64,000 nt of DNA from Yersinia aleksiciae (GTDB lineage: Bacteria > Pseudomonadota > Gammaproteobacteria > Enterobacterales > Enterobacteriaceae). The notes beneath the pieces were generated by a model. It ran no database searches. It saw only the letters and a program-made list of their open reading frames with translations, and was not told the DNA's origin. The position numbers and the translations under genes are program-made. Shown here in pieces: positions 1 to 9,538 of this stretch; the first letter of the stretch is position 1, and each line of letters begins with the position of its first letter. The stretch covers positions 3,512,073 through 3,576,072 of the forward strand of contig NZ_CP011975.1 of the NCBI RefSeq assembly GCF_001047675.1, given 5' to 3'.

Positions 1-9
1 GATATTATT

Positions 10-40
10 AAACCCGGTGCTGCTGAGCAATACCGGGTTT
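10..40 (-). terminator. Terminator-like hairpin after rcsB
   Basis: Nine-base arms (AAACCCGGT and ACCGGGTTT) flank a 13-base loop just past the rcsB stop. On the minus strand the stem runs into a short A/T-rich tail rather than a clean U tract. It probably ends the rcsDB transcript. Confidence 0.6.
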
Positions 41-48
41 GGAAACAG

Positions 49-705
49 CTATTCTTCTTCTTTATTGACTTGGCTGATAGTGACGGAAGAAAGATAGTTT
101 AACAGGGCGATATCATTATCTACGCCCAGTTTCAGCATCGCCGATTTCTTCTGGCTACTGATAGTTTTAATGCTGCGATTCAGTTTTCTGGCGATCTCGG
201 TCACCAAGAAACCTTCAGCAAATAACCGTAAAACTTCGCTCTCTTTCGGTGACAAGCGCTTATCACCGTAACCATTGGCACTGATTTTTTCTAGCAATTT
301 AGCCACACTTTCAGGGGTGAATTTTTTCCCTTTTTGTAATGCTGCCAATGCTTTAGGCAGGTCAGCTGGTGCGCCTTGCTTTAATACGATCCCGTCAATA
401 TCCAGGTCCAAAACAGAACTGAGAATAGCCGGGTTATTATTCATCGTTAGAACAATTATGGCTAAGTCTGGGTAATGACGTTTTATATATTTTATCAGCG
501 TGATGCCATCACCATACTTGTCTCCAGGCATAGAGAGATCAGTAATTAACACGTTGGCATCTAGTTTAGACAAATTGTTAATAAGCGATGTTGAATCTTC
601 AAATTCCCCAACAACGTTTACCCATTCAATTTGTTCAAGTGATTTTCGGATGCCAAACAAAACAATTGGATGGTCATCAGCAATAATTACATTAAGGTTG
701 TTCAT
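49..705 (-). CDS. rcsB: Response regulator RcsB
   Basis: RcsB is the DNA-binding output of the Rcs envelope-stress phosphorelay, controlling capsule, motility and biofilm genes in enterobacteria. The 218-residue protein has an N-terminal receiver domain with acidic residues D10-D11, the phospho-acceptor D56 in LITDLSMPG, and a conserved Lys near 109 (VLKQG). A C-terminal LuxR/FixJ helix-turn-helix follows (about 150-205, KESEVLRLFAEG and IARKLNRSIKTISSQK). Length matches the family (about 216). It lies two bases after rcsD on the same strand, so the pair is surely co-transcribed. rcsC would be expected just outside the window. Confidence 0.97.
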   Translation of the reverse strand: MNNLNVIIADDHPIVLFGIRKSLEQIEWVNVVGEFEDSTSLINNLSKLDANVLITDLSMPGDKYGDGITLIKYIKRHYPDLAIIVLTMNNNPAILSSVLDLDIDGIVLKQGAPADLPKALAALQKGKKFTPESVAKLLEKISANGYGDKRLSPKESEVLRLFAEGFLVTEIARKLNRSIKTISSQKKSAMLKLGVDNDIALLNYLSSVTISQVNKEEE

Positions 706-707
706 GG

Positions 708-3401
708 TTATGGGTTACCTTGCTGCAACAGTCTGGTGACGAAAGAATCAATTTGACTGATGCTATTTTCGATCTTCAACCGATCGCCATCTGCGATATG
801 CTGTTCTAATGTTTCACATAGCTGCTTGCCGAGTACCAAGTTCAACATAGCAAATACGCCTTTCAATCGATGTGCAGTCTGCGAAAGCGATATGAAATCA
901 CGTTGCTGAAGTTCAGTATACAGTTTCTTCAGATCTATCGGTACTGTCTCAACGAATAAGGAATAATAGTCGCTGGTTTTTAGTTGTTGTTCATAGGTAC
1001 TTATATCATCTTCAGCAATAAATTCAGACTCTTCCGGTGATTCATCTGATAAGATCCGTTGTTCAATTAATAATAGTATTGCATCAATAACGGCGCTGCC
1101 TAAATTATAATTTACCCGGATATAATTATCCTGCAACTGCTGTAATCCCACCTCATCTGAAGTCAGTAATAAGGTAAAATTATCATACTGTTGTGGATTA
1201 TCAGTTAACGTGACGTCGTAATCCCGCCCCGGCAGGCGATCATCGGCAATAATGCAGTTTGCACCGAATGAACCCAATAAGGTGGTGATGATTGAACGTA
1301 CTTCTTCCGAGGTTATATCTAATAATGCCGTCACCCCATCTAATAATTTCTCTTGCTCTTCTTGTTGCCCATTCTCGATAGCCATAGTTAGGCGGATGGT
1401 ATAACGAGTACCTATATCGATTTTGCTGCGAATCTCTAATTGGCCGCTTAATTTCCTACATAATTGGTTACATAAAAAGAAGGTTAACCCCGAACCATGA
1501 TTGTATCTATCGACCAATGTTTGGCTGAGGAAAGGATAATTAAGATTACTGATCTCTTCATCAGATATACCAACACCGGTATCCGTTATCTGAATAATCA
1601 GCTGTTCTGGATGGTCCGGTTCGTGGTCTACATTGAGTGTGATTTTGCCGTAATCAGTGGTGATGATGGAATAATGCAGCAGCAGCGACAGTATTTTACG
1701 TAATACATTTTCATCACCCATGTAATTTTGATCAATATCGGCACGATAGTGATTAAAGAGCGTTAAACCTTTCTGATTAATGGCAGGCAGAATCTCCAAC
1801 AGCAGTGCATCAATTAATGCCGACAGCGAGAAACTGCGCTGCTCAGGCTGCCAATCTTGTGTTTCCAGGCGCGTGAGTAGGGTGATGTTCTCAATCAATT
1901 CAATAATTGCATCTGATTGTGCGATCAATTTGGTCGTCAGCGCTTGTTGTTGCTGTAAATCAGTGGTGTTCTGTAACTCATGGGCAATCTGATTGAGGAT
2001 ATTGACGGGTTGATTCAGCTCAATCCCCAGATTGTGCAACATCAGTTTACGTGCTTGCAGACTCTTGTCGTATTCACGCCTCGCCTGTTGCAGCTTCTTA
2101 TTCACCAACACTTCTTTATCTTGATCATGGAGTAGGAATAGATAGGTTTCCGGTGAAATCTGGCTGCGGAACATCCGAATTTCGTAAACTTCATTATTCA
2201 CGGTGCCCTGAATCACCCCATGGTGCTGCTCTGCCATATGTGCAATTTTTTGCATATTAAGGTGTGGCATCAGATTGTCGGCAATCTGGTTGCTGGCGAC
2301 GACGGTGTTATTACTGAAGTTATAGACCAGCAACCCTTGGGGTAGGTTGGTAATAATTTCCTGACTCAGTGATTTCTGCGCCTCTAACTTTTCGACCATA
2401 TCCGCGCTTGGATGAACATATTGGCGGCGCACGAAATAGATGGCTAATACTGCCGACACCAGTAGCAATATATTGGTCAAAATCAGCCAGAAGTTATTCT
2501 TCAGCAAATCAATCGCTAACAGGTTAATCGGGACACGATAAACGATTCTCAGTGTGGCGTTAGCCAAAGGGGCGGAGAACTCAACCCAGTAGCCATTGAG
2601 TGTCACACTGGCGGCGGCGACATCTTCAGGTGCCATGCCCTCATTAATTGGCGTCTTATCTTTTTGCAGCAGGAAGTTTGAGCGCGCCATATTCGGCGGG
2701 ATTAAGTCATTAATCGGCAAATCAAAAGCGATAACGGTTGCCAGATGCCCTGGGTGGTTAAAGGTGGTTCTCAGGGTGAAATAGTAGGCATTTTGGAAAC
2801 GTAATTTGCGCAGTGGCGAGAAACTCTCGCGCTCATCTAAGGTGTTAGCCTGTTGGAGCATTTCTGCCCGTCGGGATTCAGCGGCGACAGTCAGGTAGCT
2901 CTCTTTAAAGCGCGAGGTGACCTCTTTCAGAGCCTGAGTGGTGATAAGCGTCAGGCTATTATCCTGCCCGTTAAGATAATACATTGAGTAGGTATCATTC
3001 TGTGACCCCCAATGGCTATCAAGATAGTCAGACATCTGCAAGGCCATCGCCAAGGTTGCTGGTTCGTGATTGCCAAAAATGACCGCATCCGTTTTCCTGC
3101 GTGGCTTCTCAATAGAGTAAATATCAGGGCGCAGGCGGATTTCTTGCGCTGAGAGGATGACCTTATCAGCGACGTCCGGGTTATTCGCTAAATCATAGAG
3201 TTGGTAAGTATGATAACGATAATCATCAATACGCTGCTGCAAACCGCTGGCGATATAGGTTAGCGCGTGCTTTTTTTCTGTCAGATAAGCATTGGTATAG
3301 TTGTAGCCATACAGCCCGATGGTAATGAGCAGCAATACGATAAACAGCCAGAAGCAGCGGGTGATCTTAGCTGAACTGGTAGATAACGAGTTATTTTGCA
3401 T
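708..3401 (-). CDS. rcsD: Phosphotransferase RcsD
   Basis: RcsD is the inner-membrane phosphotransfer protein that passes phosphate from RcsC to RcsB. From the chosen start it has 897 residues, close to the usual 890. It shows a first membrane segment near residues 13-34, a periplasmic sensor region, a second membrane segment near 310-330, a histidine-kinase-like region lacking a convincing phospho-acceptor, and a C-terminal HPt domain with H844 in TAHRLKGVFAML. The frame stays open to 3524, but those extra residues overlap the upstream transporter gene. The Met at 3401 gives the family N-terminus (MQNNSLSTSS). It starts 22 bases after the transporter stop, so read-through from that gene is possible. 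Confidence 0.95.
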   Translation of the reverse strand: MQNNSLSTSSAKITRCFWLFIVLLLITIGLYGYNYTNAYLTEKKHALTYIASGLQQRIDDYRYHTYQLYDLANNPDVADKVILSAQEIRLRPDIYSIEKPRRKTDAVIFGNHEPATLAMALQMSDYLDSHWGSQNDTYSMYYLNGQDNSLTLITTQALKEVTSRFKESYLTVAAESRRAEMLQQANTLDERESFSPLRKLRFQNAYYFTLRTTFNHPGHLATVIAFDLPINDLIPPNMARSNFLLQKDKTPINEGMAPEDVAAASVTLNGYWVEFSAPLANATLRIVYRVPINLLAIDLLKNNFWLILTNILLLVSAVLAIYFVRRQYVHPSADMVEKLEAQKSLSQEIITNLPQGLLVYNFSNNTVVASNQIADNLMPHLNMQKIAHMAEQHHGVIQGTVNNEVYEIRMFRSQISPETYLFLLHDQDKEVLVNKKLQQARREYDKSLQARKLMLHNLGIELNQPVNILNQIAHELQNTTDLQQQQALTTKLIAQSDAIIELIENITLLTRLETQDWQPEQRSFSLSALIDALLLEILPAINQKGLTLFNHYRADIDQNYMGDENVLRKILSLLLHYSIITTDYGKITLNVDHEPDHPEQLIIQITDTGVGISDEEISNLNYPFLSQTLVDRYNHGSGLTFFLCNQLCRKLSGQLEIRSKIDIGTRYTIRLTMAIENGQQEEQEKLLDGVTALLDITSEEVRSIITTLLGSFGANCIIADDRLPGRDYDVTLTDNPQQYDNFTLLLTSDEVGLQQLQDNYIRVNYNLGSAVIDAILLLIEQRILSDESPEESEFIAEDDISTYEQQLKTSDYYSLFVETVPIDLKKLYTELQQRDFISLSQTAHRLKGVFAMLNLVLGKQLCETLEQHIADGDRLKIENSISQIDSFVTRLLQQGNP

Positions 3402-3423
3402 AAAGAGGCTGCATATTCCTGGG

Positions 3424-4596
3424 TTAGCGCGTGACGGCTCTGGCGCTGGCGGTGACTGCCAGTAACAGCAGCGCCACGCAGCCAAAAGCGACTGATAAAT
3501 TACTGAGTTGTGCGACAAAACCAATTGCCGCAGGGCCAGCCAGAATACCGGCGTAACCGATGGTGGTAATAGAGGCCACGGCCAGATTGGCTGGCATCAC
3601 GGTTTGGTTACCGGCAGCGGTGAACAAAATGGGCACCACATTTGATGCACCCAGCCCCACCAGCATAAAACCAATAATAGCGGCAATTGAGCTATCAACA
3701 CTTATTGCCGTCATAATGCCAATCGCGGCGCACAGGCTGCCACCGAATAATACCTTGTATCGGCCCAAGGCGTTGACAATCCGATCACCATTTAAGCGGC
3801 CCAGCGTCATGGCGATAGCAAATACGGCATAGCCCATCCCCGCTTGTGAGGGCTCCATGCCTCGCAGTGTGGTCAGGAAGACCGCACTCCAGTCAAGCAT
3901 TGAGCCTTCGGCGAGAAACATCACAAAACATAAAAAACCGATGAACATGACCCAACCGCGCGGCCAAACAAAGAGCGGGCCATCATGAGGCTCACCGCTA
4001 CCCTGTAACAGGTTTTTATTGGCGGTCAGCAGTAGGATTATCATTAATACCACCGTCGCCATAATCGCCGTCAGTGGTGTGAGCCCCAGCCACAGTAATG
4101 CACTCACGCCACCCGCACCAACAATCCCGCCGACACTGAACAGCCCATGGAAGCCCGACATCATGGCCCGGCCACTGGCTTTTTCAACAATGACCGCCTG
4201 AATGTTCATTGCGACATCTATTATGCCCATCGCGGCACCGAAGATTAACAGGGCAAGGGCCATGGTCACCGGCGTATTCATCAATACCAGCAACGGGAGA
4301 TCGAGGCATAATATCGCGCCCGCCAGTAAAATCACGGCTCGGCACCCCCATCTTGCCGTGAGCACGCCAGTCAGAGGCATGGCCATCATTGAGCCGATAC
4401 CAATGCACAACAGCAGTAAACCCAACGAAGCATCATTAAGATCAATACGTTCTTTGGCAAATGGCACCAGTGGTGCCCAAGCGGCCATGCCCAATCCAGC
4501 GATAAAGAAAGCCAGTCGGGTCGAGACTTGCTGTGCAACACCCGGCTGATTTGATTGTTGACGTAAGGTTTGTTGTTGGCGTATTTCGGTGCTCAT
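3424..4596 (-). CDS. MFS transporter, YbjJ-like
   Basis: This 390-residue, very hydrophobic protein has about 12 predicted membrane segments and a major facilitator signature after the second helix (TGVLTARWGCRAV). Overall it resembles E. coli YbjJ, an inner-membrane MFS protein of unknown substrate. It sits directly upstream of rcsD on the same strand. In E. coli that place is taken by the micF/ompC intergenic region, so the gene is an insertion relative to E. coli synteny. Its substrate cannot be told from sequence. No strong ribosome-binding site is seen before the ATG at 4596. Confidence 0.85.
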   Translation of the reverse strand: MSTEIRQQQTLRQQSNQPGVAQQVSTRLAFFIAGLGMAAWAPLVPFAKERIDLNDASLGLLLLCIGIGSMMAMPLTGVLTARWGCRAVILLAGAILCLDLPLLVLMNTPVTMALALLIFGAAMGIIDVAMNIQAVIVEKASGRAMMSGFHGLFSVGGIVGAGGVSALLWLGLTPLTAIMATVVLMIILLLTANKNLLQGSGEPHDGPLFVWPRGWVMFIGFLCFVMFLAEGSMLDWSAVFLTTLRGMEPSQAGMGYAVFAIAMTLGRLNGDRIVNALGRYKVLFGGSLCAAIGIMTAISVDSSIAAIIGFMLVGLGASNVVPILFTAAGNQTVMPANLAVASITTIGYAGILAGPAAIGFVAQLSNLSVAFGCVALLLLAVTASARAVTR

Positions 4597-5110
4597 GAGG
4601 TATTAGAGTCTGTGATTAATATGAATGATCAATATAGACAGACGTTTCTATCACAAAGAGAAATGCGGGTCGAAGGGATTTATCTGATTAGCAGAATAAA
4701 TGGTGGCCTAATTGATAAGTTTGTTCTTTTAAATTCACTTTTGCTTAAACATTGAGCAAATGACAATTCTGGTTAAAACATTCATAAAGCTAAAGTATGG
4801 CGACGGCAAATGTTGCAAATTTGTAATGCTAAATAATTAACTTTACTGATGTGTTTTGTTTGAGCGTATAGGGGGAGCTTTGGTTGATGTACAGTGTCAC
4901 GATTTTCGCTTAAACGATTAATATTATTATTTATCAGTATTATGGTGGCTTGTAATTAGCTGGTTTTTGAAGTCTTTATCTGTCACTTATCATTTGCCAT
5001 TTTAATGATTGTAAGTTAAATGAAAAATTTTATTGTACAGTTTTTGAAATCTAGACTTATATCTAAGTCGTGATTCGCAAACTTATTGTCCGAGATCACA
5101 TTAAAAAAAA
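4597..5110. other. A/T-rich intergenic region
   Basis: No supported gene. Homopolymer-rich sequence between the leftward transporter and the secretion-system remnant presumably holds the promoter of the transporter/rcsDB unit. No single clear promoter or binding site stands out. Confidence 0.5.
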
Positions 5111-5891
5111 TATAAAAAATTTAAGCTCGCCATTGCGCTGATTCCTTTGTTGCTGTTAACCACACCAGAAACAAGCTTAAACCCTCTTTTACGAGGTGTT
5201 TATTTACCCTCCTGCGTCCGACTTATCGGGGTCCCCCCCGGTATGATGGAAAGTTATTAACGTCAGGGCAGTGACCTGATTGTGCACATGAAAGAGGGTA
5301 CCACCGTGCGCTATCAGCGTTTTTTCACCACCGATGGTGAGGGCGATTACAGCGAGTTGGTGTTTGATGACGGCGTCAATCCCCCAGTGCATGCCACTTT
5401 CCCAGCCGCAATGGGGGCTGCCGTGGCGGGTGAAACCCTCTTGGTACCCTTTGGTTCTCTACGGCAAAACTTGATGCTGGGACATCCCCATGCCACGGAG
5501 CAGGAGATGCTACAGGCGCTGCATATCAGCGGTGCAATAACTCTGGTGCAACAAGATGTCGCCAGTCTGGGTCGCATTATTAATGAAGTCACTGTCGGGA
5601 CGGGGAAGGTCACGCCATCGAGCCGCGCGCAACTGATAGAGAGCCTCGATGGCGGGGGTGGTGGAGACGGTATCGCCGGACACGCTGCAAGATGAGGTTA
5701 AGCGCGACCAGTTTTACTACCGTATCTACGTTCGCACTGATAGGGCTGAACTGACAAATAAAGCCGGTAAATCATTTCCAATATTACCGGGCATGGTCGC
5801 GAGTGTAGAAATTAAAACTGGCCAAAAAACAGTTTTGGATTATCTGATAAAACCCCTTAATAAAGTGAAGGAATCACTGCGGGAGCGCTAA
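5111..5891 (+). pseudogene. Collapsed remnant of BapA-type adhesin and type I secretion genes
   Basis: Pieces of several genes are fused and frameshifted here. Bases 5111-5165 encode a signal-peptide-like stretch (KKFKLAIALIPLLLL) without a start codon. From 5261 to about 5440 the frame reads like the N-terminal prefix domain of BapA-type biofilm adhesins (VHMKEGTTVRYQ, GEGDYSELVFDDG, HATFP). It then switches in frame to the end of a type I secretion ABC ATPase (GSLRQNLMLGHP, LHISGA). Next comes the start of an HlyD/LapC-type membrane-fusion protein (INEVTVGTGKV, PSSRAQLIESLDGG). After a frame change near 5650 the HlyD C-terminus follows (SPDTLQDEVKRDQFYYRIYV, FPILPGMVASVEIKTGQ, TVLDYLIKPL). 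Large internal deletions are the simplest explanation. The fused reading frame 5282-5695 could make a 137-residue chimera, but a function is unlikely. Confidence 0.75.
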
Positions 5892-6143
5892 TACCATCAG
5901 CTAACACTCTACCATTATGACCCTCTATCATTGATGGTAGTGGGCTAATTATTAGTCAATAAATATAAAGCAATACAAATATATAGCTGGGCAATAGTTG
6001 AACGAACAGCTTAATTATTGTTCTTGGCGATTGAGCTATTCGTGCTGAAATATAATCACGAAACTATATTATCAGGATATTGTTTCAATTTGTTAATATA
6101 GGCATCACTATAAATATACTTTGCTATATATATCGCAGGCAAT

Positions 6144-6235
6144 AAAAAAGCCGGTCAAAAGACCGGCCGTCAACTAACGAATTATCTGGCTGCAAGAGCC
6201 ACAATGAAAGTAATATAAAAAATAATGATGATAGC
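6144..6235 (-). ncRNA. micF: MicF small regulatory RNA
   Basis: Read on the minus strand, the 5' end is GCTATCATCATTA, the highly conserved MicF 5' region that pairs with ompF mRNA in E. coli. The 3' end is a hairpin with GCCGGTC and GACCGGC arms around TTTT, followed by a U tract. At about 92 nt it matches the usual 93 nt. It lies upstream of and divergent to ompC, and next to the rcs genes, exactly as in E. coli. It acts by antisense base pairing, normally with Hfq. Confidence 0.92.
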
Positions 6236-6390
6236 GGAGCTATTATAGCTCCAAGGTTTAGTATATTACTTATCAATTTGTGCTACGCAAGTTTTTATGT
6301 ATCATCATGTTTTATATCAACATATTATTTGTTTTTGACAATTGGTGCTATATTTTACGTGTTGCTTATTTTTGTGAAAGTTCGCGCATA

Positions 6391-6430
6391 TTTACATTTA
6401 GAAATACTTTTTGGGCAATATGAAACATTA
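6391..6430 (+). promoter_or_regulatory. Putative OmpR-binding region upstream of ompC
   Basis: TTTACATTTAGAAATAC followed by TTTTTGGGCAATATGAAACA resembles the tandem OmpR sites of the E. coli ompC promoter, where TTTACATTTTGAAACATC is one site. It lies 130-170 bases before the ompC start and 155 bases from the micF 5' end, so it could serve both divergent promoters. Assigned by eye only. Confidence 0.45.
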
Positions 6431-6559
6431 TCTCCAACTTGGTAGCATTTTCTGTATGGATCTATCCAGATATTATTACCACAATAGAATAACCCCGTTG
6501 GGATAATATGCTCGTAAGAGCAGTGGCATAGTTAGATCTAATAATAGAGGATAATAACG

Positions 6560-7678
6560 ATGAAACTTCGAGTTCTTTCCCTGCTTGTTCCCGCTTTATT
6601 AGTTGCAGGTAGCGCAGGCGCGGCTGAAATTTACAGTAAAGACGGTAACAAACTGGATCTGTACGGCAAAGTTGATGGTCTGCATTATTTCTCTGACGAC
6701 AAGAGCAAAGATGGCGACCAGTCCTATATGCGTTTCGGCCTGAAAGGCGAAACACAGATTAGTGACCAATTGACCGGTTACGGCCAGTGGGAATATCAGG
6801 CAAACCTGAATAAAGCTGAAGATCAAGACCAAGGCAACTTTACGCGTGTTGGCTTTGCTGGTCTGAGATTTGCTGATTACGGTTCTCTGGATTACGGCCG
6901 TAATTACGGTGTGCTGTACGACGTCACTTCATGGACTGACGTACTGCCAGAGTTCGGTGGTGATACCTACGGCGCGGACAACTTTATGTCGCAACGTGCT
7001 AACGGTTTGGCGACTTACCGTAACACCAACTTCTTTGGTCTGGTTGATGGCCTGAACTTTGCGCTGCAATATCAGGGCAAAAATGGTAGCCCTACCGAAA
7101 GCAACAATGGCCGTGATGTAAAAGGCCAGAATGGCGACGGTTATGGTATGTCCCTGTCTTATGACCTGGGCTGGGGCGTGAGTGCATCTGCGGCGATGTC
7201 TAGCTCTAAACGTACTACTGACCAGAACATTACCCCAGGTATTTATGGTAATGGTGATCGTGCTGATGCTTACACTGGTGGTCTGAAATATGACGCCAAT
7301 AATGTATATCTGGCTGCTACCTATGCTCAGACTTACAACTTGACTCGCTTCGGTGACTTCAGCAAATCTGGTCCAGATGCTGTTTTCGGTTTTGCTAACA
7401 AAGCGCAAAACATTGAGTTAGTGGCTCAGTATCAATTTGATTTCGGTCTGCGCCCATCTGTCGCTTACCTGCAATCCAAAGGTAAAGACTTAGGCAATGG
7501 TTACGGTGACCAGGATCTGGTTAAATACGTTGATGTTGGTGCAACTTACTTCTTCAACAAAAACATGTCCACCTACGTTGATTACAAAATCAACCTGCTG
7601 GATGAAAACAACTTCACCAAAAACGCCGGTATCAACACTGATGATATCGTAGCTGTTGGTTTGGTTTACCAGTTCTAA
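6560..7678 (+). CDS. ompC: Outer-membrane general porin OmpC
   Basis: This trimeric 16-stranded beta-barrel porin passes small hydrophilic solutes. The 372-residue protein has a clear signal peptide (cleavage after GSAGA near residue 21), then [19 protein letters not shown], the classic start of mature enterobacterial porins. It also has a constriction-loop PEFGG motif near 131 and a terminal Phe (GLVYQF) for BAM recognition. The Shine-Dalgarno AGAGGA lies 10-15 bases before the ATG. OmpC is preferred over OmpF because micF is divergently encoded upstream and rcsDB lies beyond. OmpR control is expected. Confidence 0.92.
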   Translation: MKLRVLSLLVPALLVAGSAGAAEIYSKDGNKLDLYGKVDGLHYFSDDKSKDGDQSYMRFGLKGETQISDQLTGYGQWEYQANLNKAEDQDQGNFTRVGFAGLRFADYGSLDYGRNYGVLYDVTSWTDVLPEFGGDTYGADNFMSQRANGLATYRNTNFFGLVDGLNFALQYQGKNGSPTESNNGRDVKGQNGDGYGMSLSYDLGWGVSASAAMSSSKRTTDQNITPGIYGNGDRADAYTGGLKYDANNVYLAATYAQTYNLTRFGDFSKSGPDAVFGFANKAQNIELVAQYQFDFGLRPSVAYLQSKGKDLGNGYGDQDLVKYVDVGATYFFNKNMSTYVDYKINLLDENNFTKNAGINTDDIVAVGLVYQF

Positions 7679-7706
7679 TTCTGATTATCGGATAGGTTCT
7701 GAGACA

Positions 7707-7734
7707 AAACGCGGTCATTTGGCCGCGTTTTTTT
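7707..7734 (+). terminator. Intrinsic terminator of ompC
   Basis: AACGCGG and CCGCGTT arms with an 8-base loop, followed by a seven-T run, 30 bases after the ompC stop. Confidence 0.9.
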
Positions 7735-7911
7735 GTTTCTGGTGCTGGCAAAGGGCTATCGTGACGGGATCACGACGCGTCCACTTTTTGAACAAATTGG
7801 CTTTTTTTGACCATTTTCGGCATGAAGTTTAACCAAACGAATCAAATTTCAAATTTTTTTAAATGAAACACTAGACATATCATCACGCTATAGATCATAA
7901 TCCCGCTCATT

Positions 7912-7999
7912 GGAAGGATGGCCGAGTGGTTTAAGGCAACGGTCTTGAAAACCGTCGACTGTAACAGGTCCTAGAGTTCGAATCTCTATCCTTCCGCCA
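7912..7999 (+). tRNA. serT: tRNA-Ser (UGA anticodon)
   Basis: 88-nt type II tRNA with a long variable arm. Acceptor arms GGAAGGA and TCCTTCC with a G/CCA end, anticodon loop CTTGAAA (anticodon TGA), T-loop GTTCGAATC, encoded CCA. Almost identical in layout to E. coli serT. Confidence 0.96.
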
Positions 8000-8005
8000 A
8001 ATTAC

Positions 8006-8081
<76 letters not shown>

Positions 8082-8086
8082 ATAAA

Positions 8087-8122
8087 AAGCCCCGTTATCT
8101 GAATAAGATAACGGGGCTTTTG
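8087..8122. terminator. Bidirectional terminator between tRNA-Thr and ampH
   Basis: A 13-base perfect stem (AGCCCCGTTATCT and its complement) is flanked by A's on the left and T's on the right. It can end the tRNA transcript from the left and ampH from the right. Confidence 0.9.
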
Positions 8123-8172
8123 CTTTTCAGTTTGTCTATGCTGCGGCCGTGTTACCACTACCGCCCATCGAG

Positions 8173-9315
8173 TCAACCATTCTTCGCCAACTGAGCGACT
8201 AGCTGATTAACGCCGTCACTCATATTGCTAAATTTCGTCAGCTGAGTGCGAGTCACCACCACAAATACGCCAATGTTTTTCTCTGGAATCATTGCCATAT
8301 AGGTAATAAACCCACCGCCGCCACCGGTTTTTTGCATGATACCCGGCAGATCTGCATTCGGTGCCATATAAACCCAGCCCAGACCCAACGCATCGGCTTG
8401 ACCCGCAACATCCATGCCCTTCAGTGAGGTAAGGTCACGGCGCTGGAAATAGAGCGTCTGCTCACGTTTGGCTGAGCTTTTGCGCGCACTGTTATCGGAA
8501 GATAAGAATTGCTGCATCCAGCGCTGCATATCCTCTGGCGTTGAGTAGATCCCGCCACTGCCAGCGGCCGCAGTAGTATTTTCACAACGGCTGCTACCCA
8601 CGCCGACCATCAAGCGGTTACATTGCTCTGCCGTCGGGGTGAGGGTGGTATTTTTCATGCCCAGCGGGGCGGTGATTTTATCACGTAGCAGGCTGGTATA
8701 AGGCTTCCCTGAGGCTCGTGATAACGCATCGGCCAGTAAGTCGTAGGCCAAATTGGAATAAGCGGCTCTAACCCCTGGTGGTACGGTCACATTGGCCTGT
8801 TTTAGCCACTGCCAGCGATTATCTTTAGTCGGCCAGGTAAACACCGGTCTTTTTTGCGGGCCACCGGGCTGCTCGCGTGGCAGCCCACTGGTATGGCTTG
8901 CCAGATTCAGCAAGGTTATCGGCTGCTTTGTATTATAAGAGGGGACCTTGGCTCCCTTAGGCGCATACTTTCGCAACGGATCAGTCAGTTTAACCGTGCC
9001 ATCATCGGCCAGTTTAACCATCACTTCACTGGTCATCAGCTTGGTAATTGATGCAATGCGAATTAATGAGTCAGGCCGTGGGCGGAGGTTGTTACCGGGT
9101 TTGGTTTCACCAAAACTGCGGTTGACCACTTGATTATTATCGATAACCACCAGTGCCATCCCCATGGCACCACTGTTATAGAAAATATGTTCGGCATGTT
9201 GATCAACAACTTGTGAGGTCAAAAGCTCGGTCTTAGCTTGGCTGTGCAAGGGGATGGTGAATAGGGCAGCGGCCAGCAGCGAGCAGGAGAAATGTTTCAG
9301 CACTCTTTTATCCAT
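8173..9315 (-). CDS. ampH: D-Ala-D-Ala carboxypeptidase/endopeptidase AmpH
   Basis: AmpH is a periplasmic class C penicillin-binding protein that trims and cleaves peptidoglycan cross-links and helps recycling. From the ATG at 9315 it has 380 residues (E. coli 385). A signal peptide ends near HSQA. The serine motif SITK gives S89 and K92, the second motif YSN gives Y186 and N188, and the third motif lies in QKTGGGGGF. Stretches such as HIFYNSGAMGMALVVID and GGFITYMAMIP match AmpH closely rather than the AmpC beta-lactamases. A TTG two codons earlier is less likely as start. It is a single gene ending at the shared terminator with tRNA-Thr. Confidence 0.93.
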   Translation of the reverse strand: MDKRVLKHFSCSLLAAALFTIPLHSQAKTELLTSQVVDQHAEHIFYNSGAMGMALVVIDNNQVVNRSFGETKPGNNLRPRPDSLIRIASITKLMTSEVMVKLADDGTVKLTDPLRKYAPKGAKVPSYNTKQPITLLNLASHTSGLPREQPGGPQKRPVFTWPTKDNRWQWLKQANVTVPPGVRAAYSNLAYDLLADALSRASGKPYTSLLRDKITAPLGMKNTTLTPTAEQCNRLMVGVGSSRCENTTAAAGSGGIYSTPEDMQRWMQQFLSSDNSARKSSAKREQTLYFQRRDLTSLKGMDVAGQADALGLGWVYMAPNADLPGIMQKTGGGGGFITYMAMIPEKNIGVFVVVTRTQLTKFSNMSDGVNQLVAQLAKNG

Positions 9316-9478
9316 GTTCAAAAAGCAAAATAAGTGGTCGTGGGCTTATAGTAATCTGATATCTGAATAAAACATGCTGAAATTTTTGGGCAAATGAATA
9401 ATTTACATTACCGGGAAGGGCGCACTCCCAATCACGGAGAAAACCTGTGGAAACTGACCAATCAGGGTATTTAGACCC

Positions 9479-9511
9479 AAAAAAAAACCGCATCGGGGAG
9501 GACCGATGCGG
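9479..9511 (-). terminator. Intrinsic terminator of the TogT-like gene
   Basis: On the minus strand CCGCATCGG and CCGATGCGG form a stem with a short loop, then a run of nine T's. It lies 28 bases after the transporter stop. Confidence 0.88.
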
Positions 9512-9538
9512 CAGGTGATGACGATTAACGAGTAATGA

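Noticed and set aside
3402..3524. A 41-codon N-terminal extension of rcsD.
   Set aside because: It overlaps the upstream transporter gene and does not resemble RcsD. The Met at 3401 gives the family N-terminus.
6924..7408. A 159-residue minus-strand frame inside ompC.
   Set aside because: It is antisense to a well-supported porin and has no independent signals.
8173..9315. An AmpC-type beta-lactamase.
   Set aside because: The fold is the same, but the sequence stretches match AmpH, a peptidoglycan-processing enzyme, over the full length.
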